DNA from: Tethya wilhelma
Taxonomy: Eukaryota > Porifera > Demospongiae > Tethyida > Tethyidae
Assembly (NCBI GenBank): GCA_964030475.1
Contig: CAXIPT010000033.1
Span: forward strand, 124,001 to 188,000
DNA length: 64,000 nt
Reading direction: 5' to 3'
Below the pieces are notes generated by a model. That model searched no databases. It was not told where the DNA came from and was given only the letters and a program-made list of their open reading frames with translations. A program made the position numbers and the translations under genes. Below are positions 9,201 through 19,800 of this stretch, piece by piece (position 1 is the first letter of the stretch; every line of letters starts with the position of its first letter).

Positions 9201-11661
9201 TTGTTTAGGATATTCTCAGCGAGAGGAAGCGCTCTATTATGCACAGGATCAGTACAGTACACGGTCATAATGATGGGGGGAGGAAAGGAAAGCCTCAGAA
9301 CCTGTCAGAATTTGAAATTATGCAACGACGAATGCAGCAATGGAAGAAAATAGAAGAGGAAGCACTAACTCCACAGAACACAACTAGCAGAAAGGTATAT
9401 TATAGTATGCTGTTTGACCATGAGTTCAATACTATAGTTGTATGTTATACTTTCGATATCAGCAATTAATTTTGATGTATTTAGTATGCTCTGATTGACC
9501 ATGAGTTTACTTTTTGTATACTAAGTGGCAGGTAAGAGCATTCAACTAAAATTCAAAAGACCTATAGGGTATACAAATAATCCCAAGAAGAATTTCTCTA
9601 TTCAACTTTTATCTATTATAATTTTAGCTCTGTGCTTTGTTTACCATGGCGCGCAGACTACAATATATCAGGTTGAGTTTAGGAATCACATGTTTTTCAT
9701 ATCTAAAACACCATGCTGCATAGGTATGAATTTTCATCATATTGGTCGTTACAGCTGTGATATATGCATGACTTTTTTGGGTCTTTAGGCCCATTACATG
9801 CACGTGGGCTTTATGGTCACTTTAGAAGTTGGCTATATATATGACATTGTACCCTATAGCGGGAGAGTATTACGGTGTCTATAGCTTTGTGGATGTCTCT
9901 CGCTGAAGATTTTTGCACTTTAACTTTTGCTGATGAGCTGTGCGATGCCCATACACGTTTTGGAGAATTTCATGAATAAAAACTTTTGCAGATGAATCAT
10001 GATCCATGATAACCATGACAGATTTCTGCCAATCAAACCCTATACAATTTCCAGTCGAATATTCTTTAGAGTTACTAATAATTATTAGAACTCTGAGCAG
10101 AAAAGAAATCATTGTTTATAAATCTTATGATTCTTTCCATTTATACATAAAAGTTTATGATCAATTCATGCAAAAATTGAGTGAATTTCAATCTCTCATA
10201 TTACCTAATTGTGTATGCATGCAGGGATCAACTGTCAGCAACAGCCCAACAGCCTACGTTCAGTATGTTCCCACTTCTCCCTCACCCAACACACCAAGGA
10301 CTAGTGTCACCAAAACACTCAGTAATTCCAGTATAAGCTCATTCCACAGTTTTCCAGGAAAGGGAACCAACAACGTGGAATCTAAGGTGATCCCTCGTAG
10401 TACCGTGAGTTTGCAATCACTCTCACAATATGAGAATTCTCATGGTGCATTCAACATGAGTACATTTCATGAGGCTCATAATAACAGTCCCAGTGAATAC
10501 AGTCCTTCTATCCCATCCCCTGGCCCAGTAGTCATGAGTGGATCATTCAACTCTCTTACCGGTTGTGAAGGAAATGTTTTAGACTACATGAATCAAGGTG
10601 CTGTTCCGCCAACTTTGTCCAATATAAATCAATCCTTCTCTCATCCACCCACTCCAAATGTATCAGTGACACCTTTTCCAGCAAATACCACACCACAATT
10701 CTTTGTTTTCCCAAGTGTACATAACATTCCAGAAACACCCTCATGTACTATCAATGGGTCTAGTTCTAGTTCACTCATGACGTACCCTAAACGAGAGCGC
10801 AAGAAGAGTGAATACTCACTCCATGCACCTGAAATGGATCCCATACTAGAAGAAGAAGGTGAACTCTCTTCCAACTCATGTGTAACTGAAAACTTTGACA
10901 ATGATCCATCCTCAGAGGCATCATCTGGTGAGAAAGAAATAAGCATTCAGCCTTGCAATATTTCTTTCACTTTTGCTGATAGTGAGGATAATAATATGCT
11001 AGACTCAAGCACATCTTACAGCTCCCATGACCAGCAGAATGTTGAAACTGAACAAAATATTTCTGGACAATCAGTCTCTACCATTACAAGTGAGGTTTCT
11101 ACCAAGGATACAACTGAGGGTCCGGTTAGTGAACAATCTATGACTAGTTTTCTCAATGAGATAAACTTGACCTCTGAGACCGACACTAATCCTGGACAGA
11201 GGATGCAGATCGCAAGCAAGGATGTGTACTTCGACGATATCACAACCTCAAACAAAGGAAATGAGTGTAAATGTGAGCAGAGCAATGATTCTTCCCATAA
11301 TCAGATGGAAAGGAAAGAGGATACCACTGAATCAATTGCAGTGACCAGCCTCTCTGCACCTACTGAGCCACCCATTACCACACTACTGACTTCTAGTAAG
11401 CCTTCTCCTAGTTGTATACCCTTTTCTGTGACAAGTAACACTCTAGAATCTTCCAAATCACGGCCCAGAACTAGAGTCTTTTGCTTACCCAACACTCATG
11501 TTGTAACCAGTTCTGCTCCAATCATTTCTGATCAGTCTGCACAGAGAGGTCACACAGGCCACATGCAGGGGGTTGCTGAGAGAGAGGAGAGTGTGCCAAA
11601 TGGATTTCATCAAAACAATAAACCATCCACGACAACAGTGTACACACAAACTGACCTTTAA
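1462..11661 (+). CDS. Pectin acetylesterase/Notum-like domain fused to an ABCG-family transporter
   Basis: I predict a 1,906-residue membrane protein from 19 exons: 1462-2714, 2913-3291, 3735-3787, 3854-4050, 4161-4322, 4419-4477, 4538-4741, 4982-5272, 5357-5465, 6334-6484, 6612-6736, 6943-7064, 7174-7299, 7640-7824, 7987-8170, 8247-8350, 8467-8860, 9209-9394 and 10225-11661. Every junction is GT-AG, every phase matches, and the total is divisible by three. Domain order is signal peptide, serine esterase (about 20-480), one TM helix (about 497-517), linker, ABCG nucleotide-binding domain (about 640-900), six-helix ABC2 membrane domain (about 970-1235), then a Ser/Thr-rich tail ending in a possible PDZ ligand (TDL). 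The start is the Met before the hydrophobic leader, not the upstream Met at 1300. Topology fits: esterase outside, ATPase inside. The alternative is two adjacent genes, but exons 2 to 5 join them without a stop. Function is inferred: a lipid or sterol transporter with a tethered deacylase. Confidence 0.82.
3410..3720 (+). repeat. tRNA-derived SINE with poly(A) tail
   Basis: The head carries Pol III promoter boxes: an A-box-like TGGCCTGGTGGC and a perfect B box GGTTCGAGTCC about 50 bp later. A roughly 200-bp unrelated body follows, then an A-rich tail (3690-3720). Flanking AACAATTTTTT and AACAATCTTTT look like an imperfect target duplication. It sits in intron 2 of the esterase-ABCG gene, and its 3' end directly abuts the pyrimidine tract of the exon 3 acceptor. 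Confidence 0.8.
5530..5601 (-). tRNA. tRNA-Ala(AGC)-like, diverged
   Basis: Read on the minus strand, this 72-nt copy folds as a tRNA with D arm TAGCTCAAATGG, anticodon loop CTTAGCA and a T arm with two G-U pairs. The first acceptor pair is mismatched. A T-run lies just downstream as a Pol III stop. It sits in intron 9 of the ABCG gene, antisense to it, and may be functional or decaying. Confidence 0.6.
5659..5703 (-). pseudogene. tRNA-Ala relic lacking the anticodon arm
   Basis: Acceptor, part of the D arm and an intact T arm (CCGGGATCGATACCCGG) remain, but about 27 nt including the anticodon arm are deleted. It shares flanking A-runs with its neighbours in the array. Confidence 0.75.
5784..5823 (-). 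pseudogene. tRNA-Ala relic, internally deleted
   Basis: Only the acceptor ends, a partial T arm and part of the D arm are left (about 40 nt). It occupies the expected slot in the tandem array between the second and fourth copies. Confidence 0.7.
5902..5973 (-). tRNA. tRNA-Ala(AGC)
   Basis: This is the best AGC copy. On the minus strand it starts GGGGGATTAGCTCAAATGG, has anticodon stem CTCGC/GCGAG with loop TTAGCAT, a perfect 5-bp T stem, and a 7-bp acceptor. It is 72 nt without CCA, as expected for a nuclear gene. A T-run follows as terminator. The A and B box positions resemble animal tRNA-Ala genes, so it is likely functional. Confidence 0.88.
6053..6124 (-). tRNA. tRNA-Ala(TGC)-like, diverged
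   Basis: The minus strand folds as a tRNA with loop TTTGCAT (anticodon TGC). Anticodon-stem and T-stem substitutions and a weak first acceptor pair suggest mild decay. A T9 run lies downstream. Confidence 0.62.
6202..6273 (-). tRNA. tRNA-Ala(TGC)
   Basis: On the minus strand it reads GGGGGATTAGCTCAAATGG, then a perfect CTCGC/GCGAG stem around TTTGCAT, giving anticodon TGC. The outermost acceptor pair is mismatched and the T stem has one imperfect pair; otherwise intact, with a T8 terminator. Compared with the copy at 5902, the decoded anticodon has changed from AGC to TGC. Confidence 0.8.
8467..11661 (+). other. Disordered Ser/Thr/Pro-rich cytoplasmic tail of the fusion (exons 17-19)
   Basis: About 670 residues after the last TM helix are rich in Ser, Thr, Asn and Pro, with basic clusters (RYRKRQ, YPKRERKKSE) and acidic patches (DPILEEEGE). 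No known domain is visible. The last exon (1,437 nt, stop at 11659-11661) encodes most of it. The C-terminal TDL fits a class I PDZ-binding motif. Such tails are unusual for ABCG proteins, which normally end just after the last helix. A regulatory or scaffolding role is inferred. Confidence 0.6.
8871..9023. repeat. Small inverted repeat in intron 17
   Basis: TTGACCTTTGCTTGACCTT near 8894 is matched in inverted orientation by AAGGTCAAGCAAAGGTCAA near 8984, with partial extension of both arms (GGAGGTT / AACCTCAT, GTGAAC / GTGAAC). The 70-bp spacer is AT-rich. It may be a tiny foldback element or an RNA hairpin in the intron. Confidence 0.6.
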
Positions 11662-11909
11662 TGTAAACTTAATGAGGGATATCAATTATATAATTGTGTC
11701 CCTTAAAAATAACTGTATTACTTAATTGTTATTATACTCATAAAGATATACATGGAAGTAATTTCCTATTACTTAATTGCATTACTAAAATGTTAGTTTT
11801 CTCATATGATAATAATTTATTGTGATGTGTAGTAACTGAAACGCACCACAAAATTAATGATAACATTATTATAATTGCTAATTAGAATTATTGTTAATTG
11901 TTGAGTACA

Positions 11910-13218
11910 CACTGTTAGAAATAAGGTGTAAGTTAACACCTTTTTGGGGTGTCCCGCGTAATGTTTAAGTTTTGCACCCCTGGAGTGTTATAGAGCACCC
12001 CTCAAAATTCACTGGAGTGTTACATAGCACTCTTTTATGTGCTATATAACACTCCAGTGTTGTTATTGAGCACCCAGCTATACAACATTCTGTAGCTACA
12101 CAGCACCTTTAATATATCAATTTCATGAACAAAATTCAATTCAAACACAGCATAAATTGTTTCTATGATCTGTCCAGAGTCTTTCTTGACAACTGTCCAG
12201 CCGGGAGTTGCTGTATGCTTGTGGCTACCTGTATAGTAATAGATCGAGGACATTATTGTCTAATTGACATAATTATAGCTACATAACATGTACATATAGC
12301 TAGCTTTTCCCATCCCTATTTAATTTGTACACTAATAATATGTAGCTATATCCACACATACACACTTGTAATGACGCTTACACTTACCATCAGTCTCTTT
12401 AACATAATGAATGAGTGCATTTCAGGCTTTTGTGTATACTCTTCATTTCACCACAACTGCCATCACTGTTCCTAAGACCAAGTAAGCCTTTCTCTCACAG
12501 GGTCAGGCTTAGCGCGCTGATCTACAAGGGTTCAAAGTTCACGATTTGTTATCAACCATACAGCTTATAACAGCAGGCCTTATCTAGCTGTTCTTACCTC
12601 AAATTTTGAGTTTATCTAGGTTGCAGCCATCTGTTTATGCTATCTGGAAGTCATATTTGGGGGTATTGTAGCTTTTCCAATGACTTATCAACGGCGCTGA
12701 AAAAATAAATATCAGCCCAGTTAGTACAGCTCAGTTAGACTGTAAAACATCAACTTTTCTTACCTCAAGCACTCCAAATTGAATTCTTGACAAGTTTAAC
12801 TCTCTCCTTTTCAGTTTTTCCTGCCTAGAAGTCATCCTTTCAGGGTTTTGTTGAAGAACTCAGCATCTTCACACAAGACAAAATTTACAGCTGCTCACTC
12901 TAAGTTCAAAATTGCGCTACTGAGCATGCTCAGTAATGATGTCATTATTATTGAATATAAATTAGCCTGTTTAAAAGTCTGTGATTTGGCACTATTAGAT
13001 GGTTCTAAGTTGCATATAGCCATTTCTGAGTGTTGTTATGATGCTAAGATGTATTTAATATGAGTATGAAGTATTATTTTACAAAAGGTTTTGATAAACA
13101 CCCATGGGTGTTGTTCAACACAGAATAGGTGTTGTACGACACTGGAGTGTTAGGTAACACCCCGAAAAATTTTTCGGTCAATAATGGGGTGTTGATGGAC
13201 ACCTTATTTCTAACAGTG
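11910..13218. mobile_element. Non-autonomous DNA transposon, 1.3 kb
   Basis: It is bounded by perfect 20-bp inverted repeats, CACTGTTAGAAATAAGGTGT at 11910 and its complement ending at 13218. Subterminal repeats of ACTGGAGTGTTA and GGGGTGT cluster at both ends. It has no transposase. Its interior shares a stretch near 12780-12960, including an 18-bp palindrome, with the 8-kb transposon at 14734. A target duplication was not clear. Confidence 0.8.
12918..12935. promoter_or_regulatory. 18-bp palindrome shared by two transposons (copy 1)
   Basis: TACTGAGCATGCTCAGTA is a perfect palindrome. The identical 18-mer recurs at 21664-21681 inside the 8-kb transposon, with similar flanks (followed by ATGA). 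It could be a protein-binding site or promoter core; function is inferred. Confidence 0.6.
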
Positions 13219-13417
13219 CAGTGTTAAAATTAATTGTCTAATCTGTTTTTGTAATCCTAAAAAGTAAAGGGGAAAGTGAGATTCGATCCAAATCTTTCTA
13301 AGTGCATTGTTGAAGGAGACTTCCAAAGAAGACGTCAACAGCTGTGGACAATTGAAGACAGGCACCATACAATCACAGGCAGTTATTGTTTTTACCACAG
13401 GATCAAGCAAAAGTTAG

Positions 13418-13735
13418 AAATGGCATGGATGGCCCATTAGCTCAATACAAAATACTCACGGAACTGGCTCAGCAAAAACTGGGCGCTTCTAAAAAAGCTA
13501 TAGCTTTAGAAGCTTTTTAGTACCAATTAAGCTATAATTATTTTTAATACAGTACTAATATTGTTTTGTAATTCACTTTTTTCAAAATTACAGAGTGGAA
13601 ACTGTCAGAGACTGGTTGCTAAAGGTCTTAGCAGCTACATGTATTACAACGCTAGAGCAGCTAATTAATGCGCATGCGCATTAAATGCCATCAAAATCAC
13701 GTGCGAAAAAACTGCCAGCTCAGCAAGTTGATGAG
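13418..13735 (+). repeat. Dispersed repeat family A, copy 1 (diverged)
   Basis: The segment ATGGCATGGATGGCCCATTA and the following GGCTCAGCAAAAACT block recur at 14305, 52790 and 59660. The second half (AGAGACTGGTTGCTAAAG onward) recurs near 54330. The copies are diverged and not coding. This copy lies immediately upstream of the death domain-kinase gene and contains its NRF-1-like palindrome. Confidence 0.65.
13665..13684. promoter_or_regulatory. NRF-1-like palindrome upstream of the death domain-kinase gene
   Basis: TTAATGCGCATGCGCATTAA is a perfect 20-bp palindrome containing GCGCATGCGC, the consensus core bound by NRF-1 (EWG/NRF1 family) in animals. It lies 162 bp before the predicted start codon. 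A decayed version occurs in the related repeat near 54400, so the site may have been supplied by a repeat. Confidence 0.55.
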
Positions 13736-13845
13736 GTACCGTTTTCGCACCTCTGAGTTCAGTTCGAGATTAATTCTAATTTCACACGTGTTCAGTTCCA
13801 TAGGTACACTTCTTTGAGTGCAACTAAAAGATTTTCTTTGTGATC

Positions 13846-16800
13846 ATGGCGATGGCTCAGACGCCAACATTCAGGTATGTGATAGTAGAGAAAATCGTCA
13901 GCTGCGACTTCATAAAAATTAATATTCGAATCTTGCTCTGTACTGATATAAGTTTATTGCCTGGCATAACGATTGTTTTAATTTTTCCCTCCATGCAGCT
14001 CTCCTGTTGATAGTTTTACTTCAGCCTCGCTGAAAGATCTTCAATTGGAGCTAGAGGAAGTTTTTGAATGGCTAGAACTGGGTATCCAGTTGGGCATACC
14101 CATAAATGAACTGAGGACCATTCGTGAAGAACATAGTTCTATTGGTGACTGTCGACTGGAGATGCTGATTCTGTGGAAACAACTAGAGATGCCTACTTGG
14201 ACCAAACTAGTCAAAGCTCTGAATGATATTGGACTGAAATATCTTGCTGAGAAAATACGTGATAAATATGGTATGAAGCTTTTAACTATTCCCAGTACGG
14301 TAGTGCTGGATACATAGGAATGGCACGGATGGCCCATTCAGCGCAATACAAATATTCATGGAACTGGCTCAGCAAAAACTGAGCACTTGGTACAGGAACT
14401 AAAAAGATATTGCTCTAGAAGCTTTTTAGTCACCAATAGCCTCTGTAGCTAATTCTCTTGAATTCTAGTGAGTATGAGACTATTGCTAAAGTCAAGCCTC
14501 CATTTTCTCCCGTTACTTCTTCTCATCAGTCGCTTTTGCCATTGGTTTTGTGTGCTACTCATTTAGTTGCTATATACAAGACGAAAAGCTCCTTCTCCAT
14601 ATTGCAGCCATTTTTTCTACATGTAATCGTGCATTAATTTTTCATGAGCAACTTAAGAATTTGACTTAATTGATGGCCGTTACCACAAAAATAAATGACA
14701 TTGTGCATTATTTGGAATCCTCAGTTATCTGCACACAGTAAAAACAAGTGTGTCATTTTGACACGCATTCGCGGCGTGTCAAACGAATGTCTCCTAGAAT
14801 GACACACCTTACACGTGTGTCATATCTAATGTGTGTCAAATCAACACGTAGGTCAAAGCCATTACCAGAAACGCATGGACATCAAAATTTCATTAACAAA
14901 AATTCGCGTAAATAGATAGGCTTCCACGCGTAATGTTAACTATTGTGAATGATACTAGAAAATCTTTCTTTCTTTCACACAGGTAGTCTAGATCACAAAC
15001 TGAACTATGTCTGGACGGAAAAAGATGAATCAAGACTTTACTTTCCTAAATTCATCCAGCTAGACTTGAGCGCCGGTGATTTACTTGTTCCATAAAAGAC
15101 TGTAATACCACTAGGTTCATCAGTATTGTATTGTATTCTGTCAACGTCAAATTTAATTTTCCTGCAAACGCCCGTATTATTTTTTGCGACTGGTTTATAA
15201 TTTTTTGGAATTGTCTACATCTATGACGCTTACTTACGATCTGTGCTGCCAGCATATATAAATAGAGCTGTGTGCGATGACGATAAGCTGTTCCATAAAT
15301 AGGATGATTCTTTAAAAAAAGTCACAAAATTTAACTCCAAATATTCTAAGTTCAATCATGAATATCATTAACGAACGTTTTCGCGGGAAATTCGTACCAC
15401 TGTGGCGAACAGTGTAGTAAACAAAACTACCTGTTGCTGAATAAGTTTAGTACTGATGATGCTCAGCTGTGACATGACAGTGCCAGCAACAGATCCCGCC
15501 AAAACTTAGAGATATATTATCTGCTAATTCACGCTAAAATTTCATTCATTCAAAGTGCATGAGCTTGTGCAGTCTTAGAGAAATCAAGTGAAAGTTATGT
15601 CAGAGCTGTTCTCACAGTCTGATCTTAAGGTAACAATAGAGAGTGCAGCTCTAGGTACTAAACATCTGGGTAAAAGTGTGCTGAATGAAAAGAAGCCAGT
15701 TTGCTCCTTGTGTGTACCAAACAGACTACTGTTCAATTGGAGTAAGCAATCTGCTGGAACAACGTACATCTCACTCTTGAATGAAAGCATTACGGCTGGA
15801 GTGCTCTGTGTAAATCCTAACTGTGAACGCATTGAAAATAGACTTCGCATCAAGTCTTGCAGTGTAAAATCACAAGCTTCTAAACTCAGAGGCCGGGCTT
15901 ATCAAAGTTTTCTCTCTAAAGACAGTGTATTTGTGGTAAATGAAGGAGAAACACTCTCATCATTAGCATTAATGAAAGAAAAGGAGCTCTTGCATGAAGA
16001 TGTAGAAAGATGGAGAGAAAAAATTTCAGAGGCAAATACTGATCTCGAGCAGTTGAAGCAGGATATTACCTTACAAAGGCTGCAAAAGCAAGTATTACAG
16101 GCAAAGCATGCTCATGAAAAAGAAAATGTATTAGAAAATGCTCAGTCTTTGTTTAAGAACAAGGGAGGAAAATTCCATGATGTTGGCAGCAAGCAGAAGA
16201 AGCGTTTGTTGCAGAAGTTTGCATCTGTCACAGACCAAGCACTATGGTTTGCTGAGTCATTTGGATTGTTGCCACAAGCTCTCACAGTGAAGACGCAGGA
16301 TGATAACCAACCAATCATTTCTTTGTCACTCCATGGACAGAGCGAAACAACAGCCATTGTCCAGTCTCCACCCAATATCGACCATGATAAATTACGGCAA
16401 ACACTTTTTCTTCTGGAAAAGTTTGGAGTCAGTGACGAGTTCTATCATGAGTTAAGCATGACATATCCATCTCTTTTGCGATCATATCGGGTGAAACAAC
16501 TCCGAAGTAGCATCCACAGCACATTAGAGATCATCCGAGTGAACAAGCCATATGATGGTGCATACAGAGCTTTCAAGCCTACCCTTTTGGAGGCTATATC
16601 ACGAGAGGTAAACAGCATATCAATGTATTATTATATTGTCATGTGCATGCTGTCTGTGTTACAAATGCAGAAACGTCAGAACCCACAGCTTTTTCCCAGT
16701 GACAAGCCTATTCGTATAAAGATTAGTGGTGATGGCGCCAAATTCTCCAAGACTTCGAGCTTCATTCTATTATCATTTTCATTTCCCGCTTGCAAGAATG

Positions 16801-19800
16801 TACTATCAGGTTCAGGTAAGTGGTTACAACAAAATTGATGTATTGACTGCAGTTAGTGGCTAGCATTTATGATAGAAATAATAATCAAAACAATTAGTAC
16901 TAATGACAATATCACAATCAATGCCATCAATTCAAAATGAAGTACAGTTTTTCCAAAACTCTTGTTCTTTCTTCTTGAAACATGATTGCTTAAATACAGA
17001 AAGTATATATGGTATAGTAAGTGCATTGTATTATACACAACCCAACCTGTAAAGTGACTTACTTGAGTACAGCTGGTGTAATTTGTAGACTGCGGATGTC
17101 AGTTGTAGTTGTAGTTGCAGTCAGTGCCTCGGGCACAGGAGAAGCTGCAACAGTTTGAACTCCACGTGTACACTTGTCATCATGGCCAAGTTTGACAGCT
17201 GCAGTTTGAGACTCAGAGTCTCGAACATGAAAATTTGTATACTCTTGATCATGCCTACATAGTTATACAGTAAACAATAACAAAAATTTTATTAGAATAG
17301 ATTCTAGACAAGTATTTCAATCACTTACTGATTCAGAATAGCTTGAGGAAGCTTTGATTTTACCGGTGATTCAGGTGGTGACAGTGTTGGCATTTCAACA
17401 ACTTCTGAATCATTTTCGATTACAGTTGGAAGAAGGCTTGCCATACTTAGTCTAGTATTGCAAAATCTATGGAATGGCTATCTAGCTGGCAAATTATGAC
17501 TCAGTACGATTTTTCACACAATAGTGGACACTCAGACTCCGTGAACTCTCCACTATAGACTAATTTAGCCTCAGCCGAGCATTTGCCGCAAGCCTACTCA
17601 AGCAGAGAAATACACGCATTTAGATCACTATCTTTGACCAGGTTAGCACATGCGCCAGTTCTGTGGCACTAAATTACACCAATATTGGTCTTAATGCTAT
17701 TCAGTGATAACCATAAAGAGTCACCACATGTTTGTTATCTGCACCTAGGTAACCACACATTTGCAGCTCTGAAAGGTAGCGAATCGTATGATGTGATCTC
17801 AACAGCATTTGAGCCTCTTATCTCTGATATCAATACCACAATCAAGGATGGAGAAATCAATATTGAAGGACAGTCATACAAACTTGAATTCTTTCTTGGT
17901 GGTGATTACAAGGTTTGTACTAGACTCATTCAAAACCAGTACGTATACGCAAACATGTGTATATAACATTTAGTGACCAATCACAATGCATGCACAATTC
18001 ACAATTACAGTTTTTGCTAATTGTGATGGGGTTGAACTCTGCTACATCTATATACTGTTGTGTGTGGTGCCACATTTCAAAAGAAGATAGGTACGTAAAG
18101 GTGCATGTGAGCTTGACATGTGCCATCCTGTGTTTACATTTTACAATGCTGTACTATGTAGATGGAACACAAATGCACCTCCTGCACAAGAAAGAAGTCT
18201 ACAAACAATGCGTGACTGTGCTAAATTACCATCATCTAGACCACCAAAACAACGACTAGGGTCTGTGGAGCAACCTCTCTTTCATATAGAACCTGACCAC
18301 ATTGTTGTGGACGAACTACATCTTTTACTTAGGATTGTCGACATACTCATACGTAATCTTATTTTACAAATGGTCAGGTTAGACAAGAAAATCAAAATGA
18401 TGAGAGGTGGTGCTACAAACAACTTAGACAACTTTGTGGCAGCTGTCCGATCATGTGGGCTGACATTTAATGTGTGGGAAACAAGGGATGGTGATGGAAA
18501 GCCAAGTGGAGTGCATGATTGGACACCTTTAACAGGACGAGACAAACGCACACTAGTGCAACGTTTGCCAACAAAACTTAGATTACTACTTGACGAAGAT
18601 ATTGGCAATTCAGTTGTCAGCCTATGGACAGTAAGTTATTAATTCACATTAACCTAGGGGTCTCTTCTTCATTGTAAATTGCCACAATATTATTATTGTA
18701 CTATATGTGCACATCAGTGAGCTACCCCCCTTTTAAATACAGAACTTTGGTTCCATATACTCCATTATATCAAAACTCAATCCCACTTCGCAAGAAATTT
18801 CTGGTTTGTCTCAAATGGTAAGTTATGTCATGTATAGTCAAACTTCAAGTACAAAATTAATTATCATTGACAATAACACTACACAGATCAAGGAATGGAT
18901 ACAGCTGTACTTATCATTGGGTACAAAGTGTGAAGGGCACCACAAGCGTCACATTACTCCCTATATGCATGTTCTGTTCCGACATGTGCCAATTCAAATG
19001 TCTACGTATGGCAACATAAAGCAATTCTCAGGACAAGGCAAGTGAACTAGAAGTAAATCAGTTTTTTCACCATGAAAATCGGTGATTAATACCACATATA
19101 CATGCACAATAATAGGTGTGGAGAAAAACAATGATGATGCTAAGCGTCATTACTTCTCAAGCAATAAGCATGATGCTGCAGCAGATATATTGCACACTGA
19201 AGCCCTGCTAGACACACTTAGTTATGATACTGAAGAACATCCGAGTTGTATCAGACAAAAGCAAAAGTATACAAAGCATAACTTAGACTACTGGAATAAT
19301 GAAATATTTACTACTCGCAGCAAAAGACCACGGCTAGAATCTGATGACCCTAATTGAGAAACAGTCTGTAATATTAATTTTTAATTTCAATTAACAAGGT
19401 TTTTTACACATTGTCACAAACACAGTTTCGTTAAATGTTTTCCTAGTACAAATAATATCTTCTGAATTCAACTTAATAAAACCATTATTGTTCCAAGTAA
19501 TAGAGTGCCTAAGTCTAATAGGAAAATCAATTTCATAACCACAACCTTGTTTATCATAATATTTGTGCCAGTCTTTAGGGAAATAATCAGAATTAAAATC
19601 ATCTAATGAATAAAGCTTACTTCTACCTTGAACTATACCTTTACTTTGAAATAAAAACTTAAAGCAATCTACTCGAAAATCTAATTTAAAGTTATTCTTA
19701 CGTATACATCCAGCTCTGAGACTACTTTTAACACAAACAACAAAGTCACTAACATTGTCGAGAAGTTCTCGCTTAGGAGGGTGAGGGTCAGCAAATGTTC

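Noticed and set aside
9525..9788. 87-residue ORF in intron 18
   Set aside because: AT-rich frame without splice support; the flanking exons join in phase without it.
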